Source: Bog-473 sp035947875
Lineage (GTDB): Bacteria > Actinomycetota > Acidimicrobiia > Acidimicrobiales > RAAP-2
Direction: 5' to 3'
Length of the DNA: 20,467 nt
NCBI GenBank assembly: GCA_035947875.1
Contig: DASZJQ010000089.1
Location: 1-20,467 of the forward strand
Shown piece by piece: positions 7,059 through 14,024 of this stretch. Position 1 is the first letter of the stretch, and each line of letters opens with the position of its first letter. The notes beneath the pieces were generated by a model that saw only the letters and a list, made by a program, of their open reading frames with translations, made no database searches and was not told where the DNA came from. A program made the position numbers and the translations under genes.

Positions 7059-7639
7059 GCCGGCTTCGCCGCCGGTGTGAAGAGTGGCAGTTGCCGACCG
7101 TCGGAGAGCGGTTCCCAGGTCACCGTCACCGTCATGCCGGGGCGGACGTCCTCGGGCGCACACCCGACGATGTTGGTCATCATGCGCACTCCCTCATCGA
7201 GGTCGACCAGTGCCACGACGTAGGGCTCACCATGCGAAAAGGTGGCGCCGGTGGCTGCTGGATTGTGCTCAACCGTGGCCGCATGGACGATGGCCCGACC
7301 GCTGGCCGTGCGCCATTCCAGCGTCGACCCGCCGGACGGGCCCGACTGGCCCGACTGGTCCGACTGGTCCGCCGCCGAGTCGTCCGGCCCGTCCACCGCG
7401 CAATACGGGCAGAAGAACCGGGGGTAGAAGATCCCACGGTCACACGACGTGCACCACTGCACGAGCAGCGTGCCGTTCCGGGTGGCCTCCCAGAAGGGCC
7501 CACTCTCGGCACCCACCGGCGGCTCCATCCGGGTCCGCTCCGTCTTGACCGGCTTGTCCTCCCCCTCGGCCCCGGCCTCTGCCGTCACCCCCGCCGCCGC
7601 CACCCCAGCCCTCGCTTCTCCGTCGCCCCCGGCCGTCAC
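7055..7639 (-). CDS. DUF35 (Zn-ribbon plus OB-fold) acyl-CoA-associated protein
   Basis: 194 residues. The rubredoxin-like zinc ribbon is C63-x2-C66-x10-C77-x2-C80 (CTSC ... CPYC), followed by the OB-fold with GEPYVVALVDLDEGVRMMTNIVG and a closing strand VTVTWEPL. DUF35 proteins pair with thiolase-fold enzymes (for example BbsA with BbsB, or the DUF35 part of ChsH2 with Ltp2), where they shape or cap the active site. Direct adjacency to a thiolase-fold gene supports such a complex. The GTG at 7639 overlaps the thiolase TGA (GTGA). It adds an Ala/Gly-rich leader of about 37 residues before MEPPVG (ATG at 7528), the other possible start. A Ser/Asp/Gln/Gly linker (SDQSDQSGQSGPSGGS) between ribbon and OB-fold is unusual and comes from a 9-bp repeat. 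Confidence 0.92.
   Translation of the reverse strand: MTAGGDGEARAGVAAAGVTAEAGAEGEDKPVKTERTRMEPPVGAESGPFWEATRNGTLLVQWCTSCDRGIFYPRFFCPYCAVDGPDDSAADQSDQSGQSGPSGGSTLEWRTASGRAIVHAATVEHNPAATGATFSHGEPYVVALVDLDEGVRMMTNIVGCAPEDVRPGMTVTVTWEPLSDGRQLPLFTPAAKPA
7341..7367. repeat. 9-bp coding repeat in the DUF35 linker
   Basis: CCCGACTGG, CCCGACTGG, TCCGACTGG in tandem. It encodes the Gln-Ser-Gly/Asp linker and keeps the frame. A closely related 9-bp unit occurs in the acyl-CoA dehydrogenase gene of the same operon (9413-9439). Confidence 0.9.
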
Positions 7640-8820
7640 AGTGTCGCCTCGGTCCCCAACACGGCCGTGGACATGCACGAGAGGACCACGCCCGAACCGT
7701 GGGCCACGGCGATCTCGGGCCGATCGACCTGGCGGGCTTCGGCTTCGCCCCGCAACTGACGGACGGCCTCGACAATGAGGAACATCCCGTACATGCCGGG
7801 GTGGGTAAACGACAGGCCGCCACCGTTGGTGTTCATGGGCAGGGATCCACCCGGTCCGAGCTTGCCGTCCTCAACGAATGCGCCGCCTTCACCCTTGGCG
7901 CAGAAGCCGAGGTCTTCGATATGGAGCAGGGCGGTGATGGTGAAGCTGTCGTAGCCCATGAGGACATCGACGTCGCCTGGCGTGATCCCGGCCGCCTCGA
8001 ACGCACGGGACCCCGACACCGCACCCGGCGTCGTGGTGAGGTTCGGCATCTGGGTGATCATCAGATGATCGTGGCAGGTGCCGGTCCCCAACACGTAGAC
8101 AGGCGGTTTGCGCAACGAGCGCGCCCTGTCGGCGCTGGTCATCACGAAGGCACCGGCCCCGTCGGTGACCAGGCAGCAGTCGAGGAGATGGAGCGGGCTG
8201 CTCTGCAGCGGGGACGCCAATACGTCGTCCACCGTGATAGGCGTCTGGTAGCGGGCCCGAGGGTTCAGGACGGCCCAGTCACGGGTGCTGACGGCGATCT
8301 GGGCCAGCTGCTCGGAGGTGGTACCGAACTCGTACATGTGCCGCGAAGCCGCCAGGGCGTACGGACCCATGGGCATGCGCAGCCCGAACGGCCATTCCCA
8401 TTCGACCATCGGGTTGGGCCCGGCCATCCCCCGCCTCGGCACCTGTCGCTGGCGCCTCCGATCGCTGCGCGGTGTCGACGCGTAGACGCTGATCACCACG
8501 TTGCACAGCCCGGCGGCGATGGCGGCAGCGGCGTGCTCGAGGTGGACCTCGTAACTGGAGCCGCCGGTCATGGTCGAGTCGGTGAACGTCGGCGCGATCC
8601 CTAGATACTCAGCCAGCCCCATCGCCGACTCCGCGTGGCACACCCCATCGACGTCGCCCAGGGCCAGCCCGGCGTCATCGAGGGCGGCCAGGACCATCGC
8701 GACCTCGAGCTCCCGGCCGGTGCGTTCGAGCTCCCCGGTCGGCGAGACGTCATCGGCTACCCCCACCAGCGCCGCCGCGCCCCGCAACGCCCGATCGACC
8801 CCCGTCATGCCCTCGGACAT
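7636..8820 (-). CDS. Thiolase-fold protein, SCP-x/Ltp2-like thiolase or retro-aldolase
   Basis: A 394-residue thiolase-superfamily protein of the SCP-x/lipid-transfer branch. The N-terminal half has the thiolase layout ending GGSSYEVHLEHAAAAIAAG (86-104), but no cysteine lies between residues 62 and 105, so the usual acyl-accepting Cys is absent. The C-terminal half has NTNGGGLSFTHPGMYG (330-345, with H340) and VAHGSGVVL. In the Ltp2 subgroup the thiolase fold performs a retro-aldol cleavage using tyrosines and requires a DUF35 partner; Y290 (GYDSF) and Y344 here are candidates, but no alignment was run. The DUF35 gene follows with a GTGA overlap. The start could be the ATG at 8820 or at 8808; the run of six G before 8820 fits the second better. 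The call of thiolase fold is firm, the reaction is not. Confidence 0.9.
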   Translation of the reverse strand: MSEGMTGVDRALRGAAALVGVADDVSPTGELERTGRELEVAMVLAALDDAGLALGDVDGVCHAESAMGLAEYLGIAPTFTDSTMTGGSSYEVHLEHAAAAIAAGLCNVVISVYASTPRSDRRRQRQVPRRGMAGPNPMVEWEWPFGLRMPMGPYALAASRHMYEFGTTSEQLAQIAVSTRDWAVLNPRARYQTPITVDDVLASPLQSSPLHLLDCCLVTDGAGAFVMTSADRARSLRKPPVYVLGTGTCHDHLMITQMPNLTTTPGAVSGSRAFEAAGITPGDVDVLMGYDSFTITALLHIEDLGFCAKGEGGAFVEDGKLGPGGSLPMNTNGGGLSFTHPGMYGMFLIVEAVRQLRGEAEARQVDRPEIAVAHGSGVVLSCMSTAVLGTEATL

Positions 8821-8828
8821 CCCCCCGG

Positions 8829-8885
8829 CTCAGGTCTCAGGCTCAGGATCAGACTCAGGTCTCAGACTCAGGTCTCAGACTCAGG
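8829..8885. repeat. 13-bp tandem repeat, about 4.5 copies, between two operon genes
   Basis: CTCAGGTCTCAGG, CTCAGGATCAGA, CTCAGGTCTCAGA, CTCAGGTCTCAGA, CTCAGG. It fills most of the 70-bp gap between the acyl-CoA dehydrogenase stop and the thiolase start; each unit is itself two CTCAG-like halves. Confidence 0.95.
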
Positions 8886-8890
8886 CCGGA

Positions 8891-10267
8891 TCAGGCGTTC
8901 TTGGGAAGCTCGGAGAACGGGGTCACCCGGTCGTTGTTGGGTTCCTTCGGCAGCCCGAGCACGCGCTCACCGATGATGTTGCGCTGGATCTGGTCCGTCC
9001 CCCCGTAGATGGGTGGCGCCTGCGCGAACAGCGCCATCTCGGTGACGCTGCCGGCAAACGGGTCGCCGGTCGCCTGCGACAGCGAGGCCTTGTCGTCGGC
9101 GTTGTAGGCGTGCAGCATGCCCGACGGCCCGGCGATCCGCAGCCCGACGTCACGGGTCAGCCGCACGATCTGGCTCATCGAGAGCTTCGAGACGTTCGGC
9201 ATGCCCGGGATGTCGCCACCCTGCTCCTTGACTGCCTTGAGCCGCAGGCCGTTGAACCGCCCCAGCTCGCCCAAGGTGTACAGGCGGGCCAGATCCTGTC
9301 GGATGCCGGCATCACCGTTCACCTTGTTCTTCTGGGCCAGCCCGATGAGCATGCCGGCGCCGCCCCGCATGGCGGTCAGCGCGCCGCCGCCGCTTCGCCG
9401 GCCGCTGCCCCCATCCGACTGACCCGACTGACCTGACTTGCTCGCCTTGCCGTTGGTCGGGGCCTGGACAAAGTCGCCCACCCGCTTGGAGAGCGCGCCC
9501 ATCACGGTGCCCGGTTGGGCCAACCCGCCGCCGGCGGCGTTGCCGCCGCCCGAACCCAGACCGGCCCGCTCGTTCATCAGCGTGGTGTTGGCGGCGGCCC
9601 ACCCGTGGTTGAGGCCACCGATGAGGGCGGCGTCGGCCACCCGGGCATCGGTGATGAACACCTCATTGAAGAGCGCGTGTCCGGTCATTTCTTTGAGCGG
9701 CCGGACGTCCACCCCGTCCTGGAGCATCTCGAAGGCGAAGTACGAGATGCCTTGATGCTTCGGCACATCCACGTCCGTCCTGGCCAATAACATCCCCAGG
9801 TCGGCGTACTGCCCGCCCGAGGTCCAGACTTTCTGCCCGTTGATGATCCATTCATCGCCGTCCCTGACGGCCCGCGTCTGCAGACCGGCCAGGTCGGATC
9901 CGGCCTGGGGCTCGCTGAAGAGCTGGCACCACGCCTTCTGCCCGGTCACGATCTCGCGAACGTAGTGGTCGATCTGCTCCTGCGAGCCGTGGGCGGCGAT
10001 CGTGGGGGCGGCCAGCAGCAGGCCGAGGCCGGCCGGTGCACCGAGCGCACCGAAGCCAGCGATCTCGTTCGACACCGCGATGGCGTCGGTGCGCGGGATC
10101 CCCTTGCCGTAGGCATTGCTGGGCAGACTGGGGGCTGACCAGCCGGCCAGGCCGAGGCGCTCCCACCATTCACCGACGGTGAGGTCGGGATCCCAGTTCT
10201 GCTGCAGCCATGAGCGCACTTCGCTCAGGAGATCATCGGTTTGCAGGGGCGTCGCGGTGTCGGTCAC
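8891..10267 (-). CDS. Acyl-CoA dehydrogenase (FadE-like flavoenzyme)
   Basis: A 458-residue FAD enzyme that introduces an alpha,beta double bond into acyl-CoA. Visible family motifs are FSEPQAGSD (117-125), WTSGG (148-152), a C-terminal IYGGTDQIQRNIIGERVLGLP and an N-terminal helical domain. At the site where medium-chain enzymes have the catalytic Glu (YEGT) this protein has Gly (Y-G-G-T, 421-424). E233 (NERAGLG) occupies a place resembling the isovaleryl-CoA dehydrogenase base and is the likely substitute. A Gly/Ser/Gln linker at about 275-295 interrupts the C-terminal region, making the protein longer than usual. GTG at 10267 is chosen because GGAGG lies 6 nt upstream; upstream ATGs lack a site. 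It is the first gene of the seven-gene operon. Confidence 0.94.
   Translation of the reverse strand: MTDTATPLQTDDLLSEVRSWLQQNWDPDLTVGEWWERLGLAGWSAPSLPSNAYGKGIPRTDAIAVSNEIAGFGALGAPAGLGLLLAAPTIAAHGSQEQIDHYVREIVTGQKAWCQLFSEPQAGSDLAGLQTRAVRDGDEWIINGQKVWTSGGQYADLGMLLARTDVDVPKHQGISYFAFEMLQDGVDVRPLKEMTGHALFNEVFITDARVADAALIGGLNHGWAAANTTLMNERAGLGSGGGNAAGGGLAQPGTVMGALSKRVGDFVQAPTNGKASKSGQSGQSDGGSGRRSGGGALTAMRGGAGMLIGLAQKNKVNGDAGIRQDLARLYTLGELGRFNGLRLKAVKEQGGDIPGMPNVSKLSMSQIVRLTRDVGLRIAGPSGMLHAYNADDKASLSQATGDPFAGSVTEMALFAQAPPIYGGTDQIQRNIIGERVLGLPKEPNNDRVTPFSELPKNA
9413..9439. repeat. 9-bp coding repeat in the acyl-CoA dehydrogenase linker
   Basis: ATCCGACTG, ACCCGACTG, ACCTGACTT. It encodes the SGQSGQSD stretch and shares the CCGACTG core with the repeat in the DUF35 gene. 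Confidence 0.85.
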
Positions 10268-10478
10268 GTGGTTCCTCCCGGTAGACATTTCGTCAGGTCC
10301 GTTCTCTCGTCTGACCTGCATCTTGCCTACATCCGTATCCAAGTCGTCTCTATGTCGTGGTCTGAACCTATCCGTTGCGTCCAGGATCAGGCGACTTCTC
10401 GTCCTCGACCCACCCCACTGATCCCACCTCTGATCCCAAATCCACTGGGTCCCGCCTGGCCACGCTCGGAAACGCTCG
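10268..10478. promoter_or_regulatory. Spacer upstream of the CoA operon, likely promoter region
   Basis: 211 bp between the DUF2889 gene and the first operon gene. It holds the operon ribosome-binding site (10274-10278), an inverted repeat CAGGTC-N13-GACCTG (10294-10318) close to the start codon, and a 12-bp direct repeat (10415-10438). A TAGGTT -10-like hexamer occurs on the minus strand, but no matching -35 was found, so the promoter itself is not located. Confidence 0.4.
10415..10438. repeat. 12-bp tandem repeat, two copies
   Basis: CCACTGATCCCA and CCTCTGATCCCA back to back, one mismatch, in the spacer between the DUF2889 gene and the CoA operon. Confidence 0.8.
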
Positions 10479-11462
10479 TCAGACGAGCCGTCCGGCCTGG
10501 AAGAGGGAGGAGAGGAGATCGTTGAGGTGAGTGCACGTTGACGTGCCCACTAGGTCGTCCCTCACCAGAGCCCTGAGATCGCCCACCCGTTGACCGACCA
10601 GGCGCCCGGCGCTGGCGGCGGCCTGCGGGCACTCGTCCCAGGGCAACACCCGGGGCGTGGCCACGCAAGCCACGATCCGACCGCCCCCGTACCCGCCGCT
10701 GTCCCCGCCCCGCCCTCCGCTGTCGCCGTCGTCGGCGCCGTTGCCGGTCCTGGAAATGTCATCAGATGAGTCGTCGGACACGAGGGCCTTGACCGTGTAC
10801 TCGTGCAGTACAGAGGTGGTGCCATTCGGGCGGGCGTAGGTGTCCCGGAACATGGCCCACACCTCGTCGCCGGTCCGCTCGATCAGACGCTGCCGACGCA
10901 GTGCCCCGGCCGCCAGGTCGGGCATCGGGTGCCAACCCTCTCGATCGGTCGGCACTTCGGGTCCATCGGGGGTCGGGATCTCCCGCTGCCCACGTATGTG
11001 CACCATCATCGATCCAGCTTCGGCCCAACCAGCACAGACGTCGACGGGCATGCCGTTGATGAACTGATCGGAGAGTGGACCGGGGAGAAGTCCGGAATAG
11101 AGGGTGCCGTATCCAGCCAACATGGCCACGACCGGAAGCTCGGTCAGCAGCACTGAGCGCAGGCTCCCCGGCTCGCAGACCTGGTCGACCGCAGCCCGAA
11201 AGCCCCGACCGACGCGGCGGCCCACCAGTCCGACGGACCAGGGGGAGTCGGGCACCAGATCGAGCAGGACCAGGGTCAGGTCGGCAGAAAGCGTCGCCCG
11301 GCACGACGCCGTGTCGTCCCCTTGACGGGCGAAACCGGTGAGCTCGAAGCCACCATCGGGCCGGGCAAGGACCTCGAGATGGCTGGTCCGGCGGATGGAC
11401 CCCGGCCGTCTCTCGGGCAGGTGGGGGAGGGGTTCGGCGAGCGAATGGGCCACGTGGGTCAC
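10479..11462 (-). CDS. DUF2889-domain protein
   Basis: About 327 residues. The closing GTSTCTHLNDLLSSL (from about 306) and the preceding RVLPWDECPQAAASAGRLVG are characteristic of DUF2889, a family of unknown function common in actinobacteria and proteobacteria. The N-terminal RRPGSIRRTSHLEV also fits. A Ser/Asp/Gly-rich insertion (about 229-261, ending GGDSGGYGGG) splits the conserved region. The start is taken as the GTG at 11462, because an extended-format -10 (TACCGT) lies exactly 7 nt upstream and there is no ribosome-binding site; GTG at 11453 and ATG at 11507 are alternatives, the latter overlapping the divergent gene. It is divergent from the DUF1214 gene and upstream of the CoA operon on the same strand. 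Confidence 0.88.
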   Translation of the reverse strand: MTHVAHSLAEPLPHLPERRPGSIRRTSHLEVLARPDGGFELTGFARQGDDTASCRATLSADLTLVLLDLVPDSPWSVGLVGRRVGRGFRAAVDQVCEPGSLRSVLLTELPVVAMLAGYGTLYSGLLPGPLSDQFINGMPVDVCAGWAEAGSMMVHIRGQREIPTPDGPEVPTDREGWHPMPDLAAGALRRQRLIERTGDEVWAMFRDTYARPNGTTSVLHEYTVKALVSDDSSDDISRTGNGADDGDSGGRGGDSGGYGGGRIVACVATPRVLPWDECPQAAASAGRLVGQRVGDLRALVRDDLVGTSTCTHLNDLLSSLFQAGRLV

Positions 11463-11469
11463 GGCGCCA

Positions 11470-11479
11470 ACGGTAGCGT
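11470..11479. promoter_or_regulatory. Overlapping divergent -10 elements, candidate bidirectional leaderless promoter
   Basis: ACGGTAGCGT reads TAGCGT on plus (11474-11479) and TACCGT on minus (11475 to 11470), both TANNNT. The plus hexamer ends 6 nt before the DUF1214 ATG (11486), and the minus hexamer ends 7 nt before the DUF2889 GTG (11462). Each start codon would be its own transcription start, as in leaderless actinobacterial mRNAs. Neither gene has a ribosome-binding site. Confidence 0.45.
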
Positions 11480-11485
11480 CGCGGT

Positions 11486-12634
11486 ATGGACCCACTTGCC
11501 AAAGCATTCGACGCCTGGATCAACGCCCAGCGGGCTGCCCTCGACACCATGGTGCAGGCCACCGGGGTCCCGGGCACCGATGTCGACACGGCCGAGGGGT
11601 ACCGATGGGTGACCCGGCTCTCGACCTTGGCCCTCGAGTGGCTGGTCGAGAAGTCCGACCCGCTCCACCCCCAGCTCTTTCGGCTCCAGGACGAGTACCG
11701 CAAACTCCTCGTGGACAATCCCGACGTCAACTACCTCTTCTGCGTCCTCGATGACACCCGCAGCTACCGCCTCACCGGCACCCGCGGCCAGTGCGCCTAC
11801 CTGGGCATGACGTTCGGCACGCCGTTCGGGCAGGGGGAGGTGGGAGGGCGCACGGGGACGCAGACCCAGACCCATATCGATGAGTACGACATCGGCCCGA
11901 ACGGGGAGGTCGACATCCTGATCGCCCCGGCGGCGGACATGCCCGACCCCCGCCCCCGCAATTCGATCGTCTTGGAGCCCGGGACGGCGCAGCTGGCCAT
12001 CCGGGAGACGCACTGGTGGAAGACGCCCGATCGGCTGTCGAACCTGCGCATGGAGCTGGTGGGGGACGTCCCGCCACCGATGCTCTCGTCAGACGAGCTG
12101 GCTCCCAAGCTCGAGTTCGCCGCGATGTTCCTGCAGTTCGTCGGGGGTACGGCCGTCCAGATGTGGCACGACGCGGCGACGAACATGAACACATTCGGCG
12201 GGACGGCCGGTTCGGAGCACGTGGCGGCGCAGGACGACGAGGTGCGTTCGCACTCAAATGCCGAGATGACCTACCACGGTGGCCGCTTCCGGTTGGAGCC
12301 GGGACAGGCCCTGGTGGTGACGGTGCACGAGCCCGACCGGCCGTTCCTGTACTGGGGCCTGACGCTGACCTCACCGTGGATGGAGAGCTTCGACTACCGC
12401 TACACCACCACAGCGCTCAACAACGAGACCGCACGGCGATCCGCTGACGGGAGCTGGCAGATGGTCATCGCGGCCGAGAATCCCGGGCCCGGCGTGGAGA
12501 ACTGGCTCGATACGGGAGGTCGCCTGGAGGGCTACATGCTGGTGCGTTGGGTGCTGGCCGATGGTCCGCCGCATCCGACGGCCCACCTGGTGTCGGTGGC
12601 GGACTTGCCCCGGCCGGCGGGGACGAGGGCCTAG
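11486..12634 (+). CDS. DUF1214-domain protein
   Basis: A 382-residue protein whose C-terminal part (about 270-375) has the DUF1214 pattern: YWGLTLTSPWMESFDYRYTT, GSWQMVIAAENPG, ENWLDTGGRLEGYMLVRW. The family is of unknown biochemical function. It occurs near lipid and steroid catabolic genes in actinobacteria and is sometimes fused to or paired with DUF1254. The N-terminal half (MDPLAKAFDAWINAQRAALD onward) is helical and not recognised. No signal peptide or membrane segment is seen. There is no ribosome-binding site; a TAGCGT -10 lies 6 nt upstream of the ATG, so a leaderless message is likely. A 7-bp repeat array follows the stop. Confidence 0.85.
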   Translation: MDPLAKAFDAWINAQRAALDTMVQATGVPGTDVDTAEGYRWVTRLSTLALEWLVEKSDPLHPQLFRLQDEYRKLLVDNPDVNYLFCVLDDTRSYRLTGTRGQCAYLGMTFGTPFGQGEVGGRTGTQTQTHIDEYDIGPNGEVDILIAPAADMPDPRPRNSIVLEPGTAQLAIRETHWWKTPDRLSNLRMELVGDVPPPMLSSDELAPKLEFAAMFLQFVGGTAVQMWHDAATNMNTFGGTAGSEHVAAQDDEVRSHSNAEMTYHGGRFRLEPGQALVVTVHEPDRPFLYWGLTLTSPWMESFDYRYTTTALNNETARRSADGSWQMVIAAENPGPGVENWLDTGGRLEGYMLVRWVLADGPPHPTAHLVSVADLPRPAGTRA

Positions 12635-12638
12635 ACCT

Positions 12639-12670
12639 TCGCCGGTCGCCGGTCGCCGGTCGCCGGTCGC
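12639..12670. repeat. 7-bp tandem repeat, about 4.6 copies
   Basis: TCGCCGG x4 plus TCGC, starting 5 bp after the DUF1214 stop, in the 71-bp gap between convergent genes. The unit contains self-complementary CCGG, so the array could fold. Confidence 0.95.
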
Positions 12671-12705
12671 AATCGCGCTCGAAATGGCGAGACGACGTCG
12701 AGGAC

Positions 12706-13959
12706 TCAGACCTCTGAGCGGACCCTGAATCGCTCCTGATACGGGGCGACCAGGGCCCGGTGGGTGGCCAGGTCGAGACCGGTGTCGCTGAAGGAGTAAT
12801 CGTGACGGTTCGTCCGATTGGTGTGACGACTGCCGAGATACGACTCGAGGTTCTTGCGGAACTCCTCACTGAGTGGGAATTCCCATCGCCGGTAGAGCGC
12901 CTCGATGGTGGCCATGGGGTCCTTGACGAGGTCGTCATAGATCACGTCGCTGATCTGGTCTTGCGGGAGAGCGCCGCTGTCCCGCTCGGCCGTCACCTCG
13001 TCCATGACGTGCTCGAGTCCCATGCACATGAACTCCACCAGGACGGCATGGTCGACGTGGTTCGAATGCATGTAGTGGAGGGTGGCCATCAAATCGGCCA
13101 ATGATCCGACCACCCGGAGGGGGTCGCGATGGGTGATGACCACCTTGGCGTCGGGAAAGGTGGCGAAGAGTAAGGGCAGCGCGGAAAGGTGGGACGGTGC
13201 TTTGAGCACCCACCGGATGGTGGGAGTGGCCCACTGCATGGTCTGGAGCATGCGGCGGAGCCAGTCGTAGATGGGCGCCTGGTCCTGCGCACTCCTCCAG
13301 ATGGTGTACTCGGCGACGTTGTACAGACCGGTGTACATGTCACTCGAGAACTGGTGGGCGAAACCGAAGATGTCCTCAGTGGGGAGGTTGCCGCCGTTCT
13401 CGTGCATGGTGGTGAAAGCGGGGACGATTTCGTCCATGAGCGTGATCTCGTCGTCGCAGAGCTGAGGCCGATGGCCGGGATTGCCGACTGCGGCCCGGGA
13501 CCGCTCGCCGGCGGGGACCGTGTGGAGGAATTCCCACAGGAGGGGTGGGCGATTATCGGGGTCATTGGCCAGGAGCTCGTGGAGGAGCGTTGTACCGGAC
13601 CGCCCCAGTCCCGTGACCACGATCGGGGCATGAATGGACTCATCGGTGATGGCCGGCTCCTCGCGCCACAGATCGACGAGGCGCAGCCGGTTCTGCAAGA
13701 TGGTTTGCAGTTCGCCCCGGGTGCGGAGGCGGCCGGTCAGATGGAGTCGGGCCTCGTCGTTCAGCGAGCGACAGAGGCGGTGGAAGGGCTCTTCCCACCA
13801 GGTGTCACCGAAGTCGTCGAGCCCGGTGGTTTCTTGGGCCGACTGGCGGAGCAGGTCTGGCTCGAGCGAGACGAGGGAGCGGCCGTCGTCACCTATGCCT
13901 TCGCCCAGCGCGATGAGCTTCTCGGCCCAGGGGCTACGCGGCGGAGGGGTCCAAGGCAC
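12706..13959 (-). CDS. PAPS-dependent sulfotransferase family protein (Sulfotransfer_3 type)
   Basis: About 417 residues. Residue numbers here count from the upstream TTG at 13968. The 5-prime-phosphosulfate loop is GLGRSGTTLLHELLA (120-134). The 3-prime-phosphate site is VVITHRDPLRVVGSLADL (276-293), with the conserved R281 and S289. WVLKAPSHL (253-261) is also typical. The N-terminal TGLDDFGDTWWEEP is shared with bacterial members. These enzymes transfer sulfate from PAPS to alcohols, phenols or lipids. The start is uncertain: GTG at 13959 has a TACGGT -10 element 8 nt upstream and no ribosome-binding site, suggesting a leaderless message. It is divergent from the HD-domain gene and convergent with the DUF1214 gene. 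The acceptor is unknown; a sterol-like or lipid acceptor would fit the region. Confidence 0.9.
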   Translation of the reverse strand: MPWTPPPRSPWAEKLIALGEGIGDDGRSLVSLEPDLLRQSAQETTGLDDFGDTWWEEPFHRLCRSLNDEARLHLTGRLRTRGELQTILQNRLRLVDLWREEPAITDESIHAPIVVTGLGRSGTTLLHELLANDPDNRPPLLWEFLHTVPAGERSRAAVGNPGHRPQLCDDEITLMDEIVPAFTTMHENGGNLPTEDIFGFAHQFSSDMYTGLYNVAEYTIWRSAQDQAPIYDWLRRMLQTMQWATPTIRWVLKAPSHLSALPLLFATFPDAKVVITHRDPLRVVGSLADLMATLHYMHSNHVDHAVLVEFMCMGLEHVMDEVTAERDSGALPQDQISDVIYDDLVKDPMATIEALYRRWEFPLSEEFRKNLESYLGSRHTNRTNRHDYSFSDTGLDLATHRALVAPYQERFRVRSEV

Positions 13960-13967
13960 GAGACGCA

Positions 13968-13973
13968 ACCGTA
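13968..13973 (-). promoter_or_regulatory. Possible -10 element of the sulfotransferase gene
   Basis: TACGGT on the minus strand, 8 nt upstream of the GTG at 13959. It fits the TANNNT pattern of leaderless genes. No -35 was identified. Confidence 0.3.
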
Positions 13974-13980
13974 GTGTTCA

Positions 13981-13995
13981 GGCGGGTGGCCCGCC
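13981..13995. promoter_or_regulatory. GC-rich perfect inverted repeat between divergent genes
   Basis: GGCGGG-TGG-CCCGCC, 6-bp arms and a 3-bp loop, midway between the sulfotransferase and HD-domain starts. It could be an operator or a leader hairpin; such repeats also arise by chance at this GC content. Confidence 0.3.
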
Positions 13996-14024
13996 GCCAC
14001 GCTGGGTGAGGGGAGAATGGCTCG

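Noticed and set aside
8829..8885. Could the repeat arrays be CRISPR?
   Set aside because: The units are 6-14 bp and directly adjacent, with no unique spacers and no cas genes in the window.
10762..11730. A 322-codon minus-strand frame overlapping the DUF2889 and DUF1214 genes
   Set aside because: It lies out of frame within two genes with recognisable domains and has arginine-rich shadow composition.
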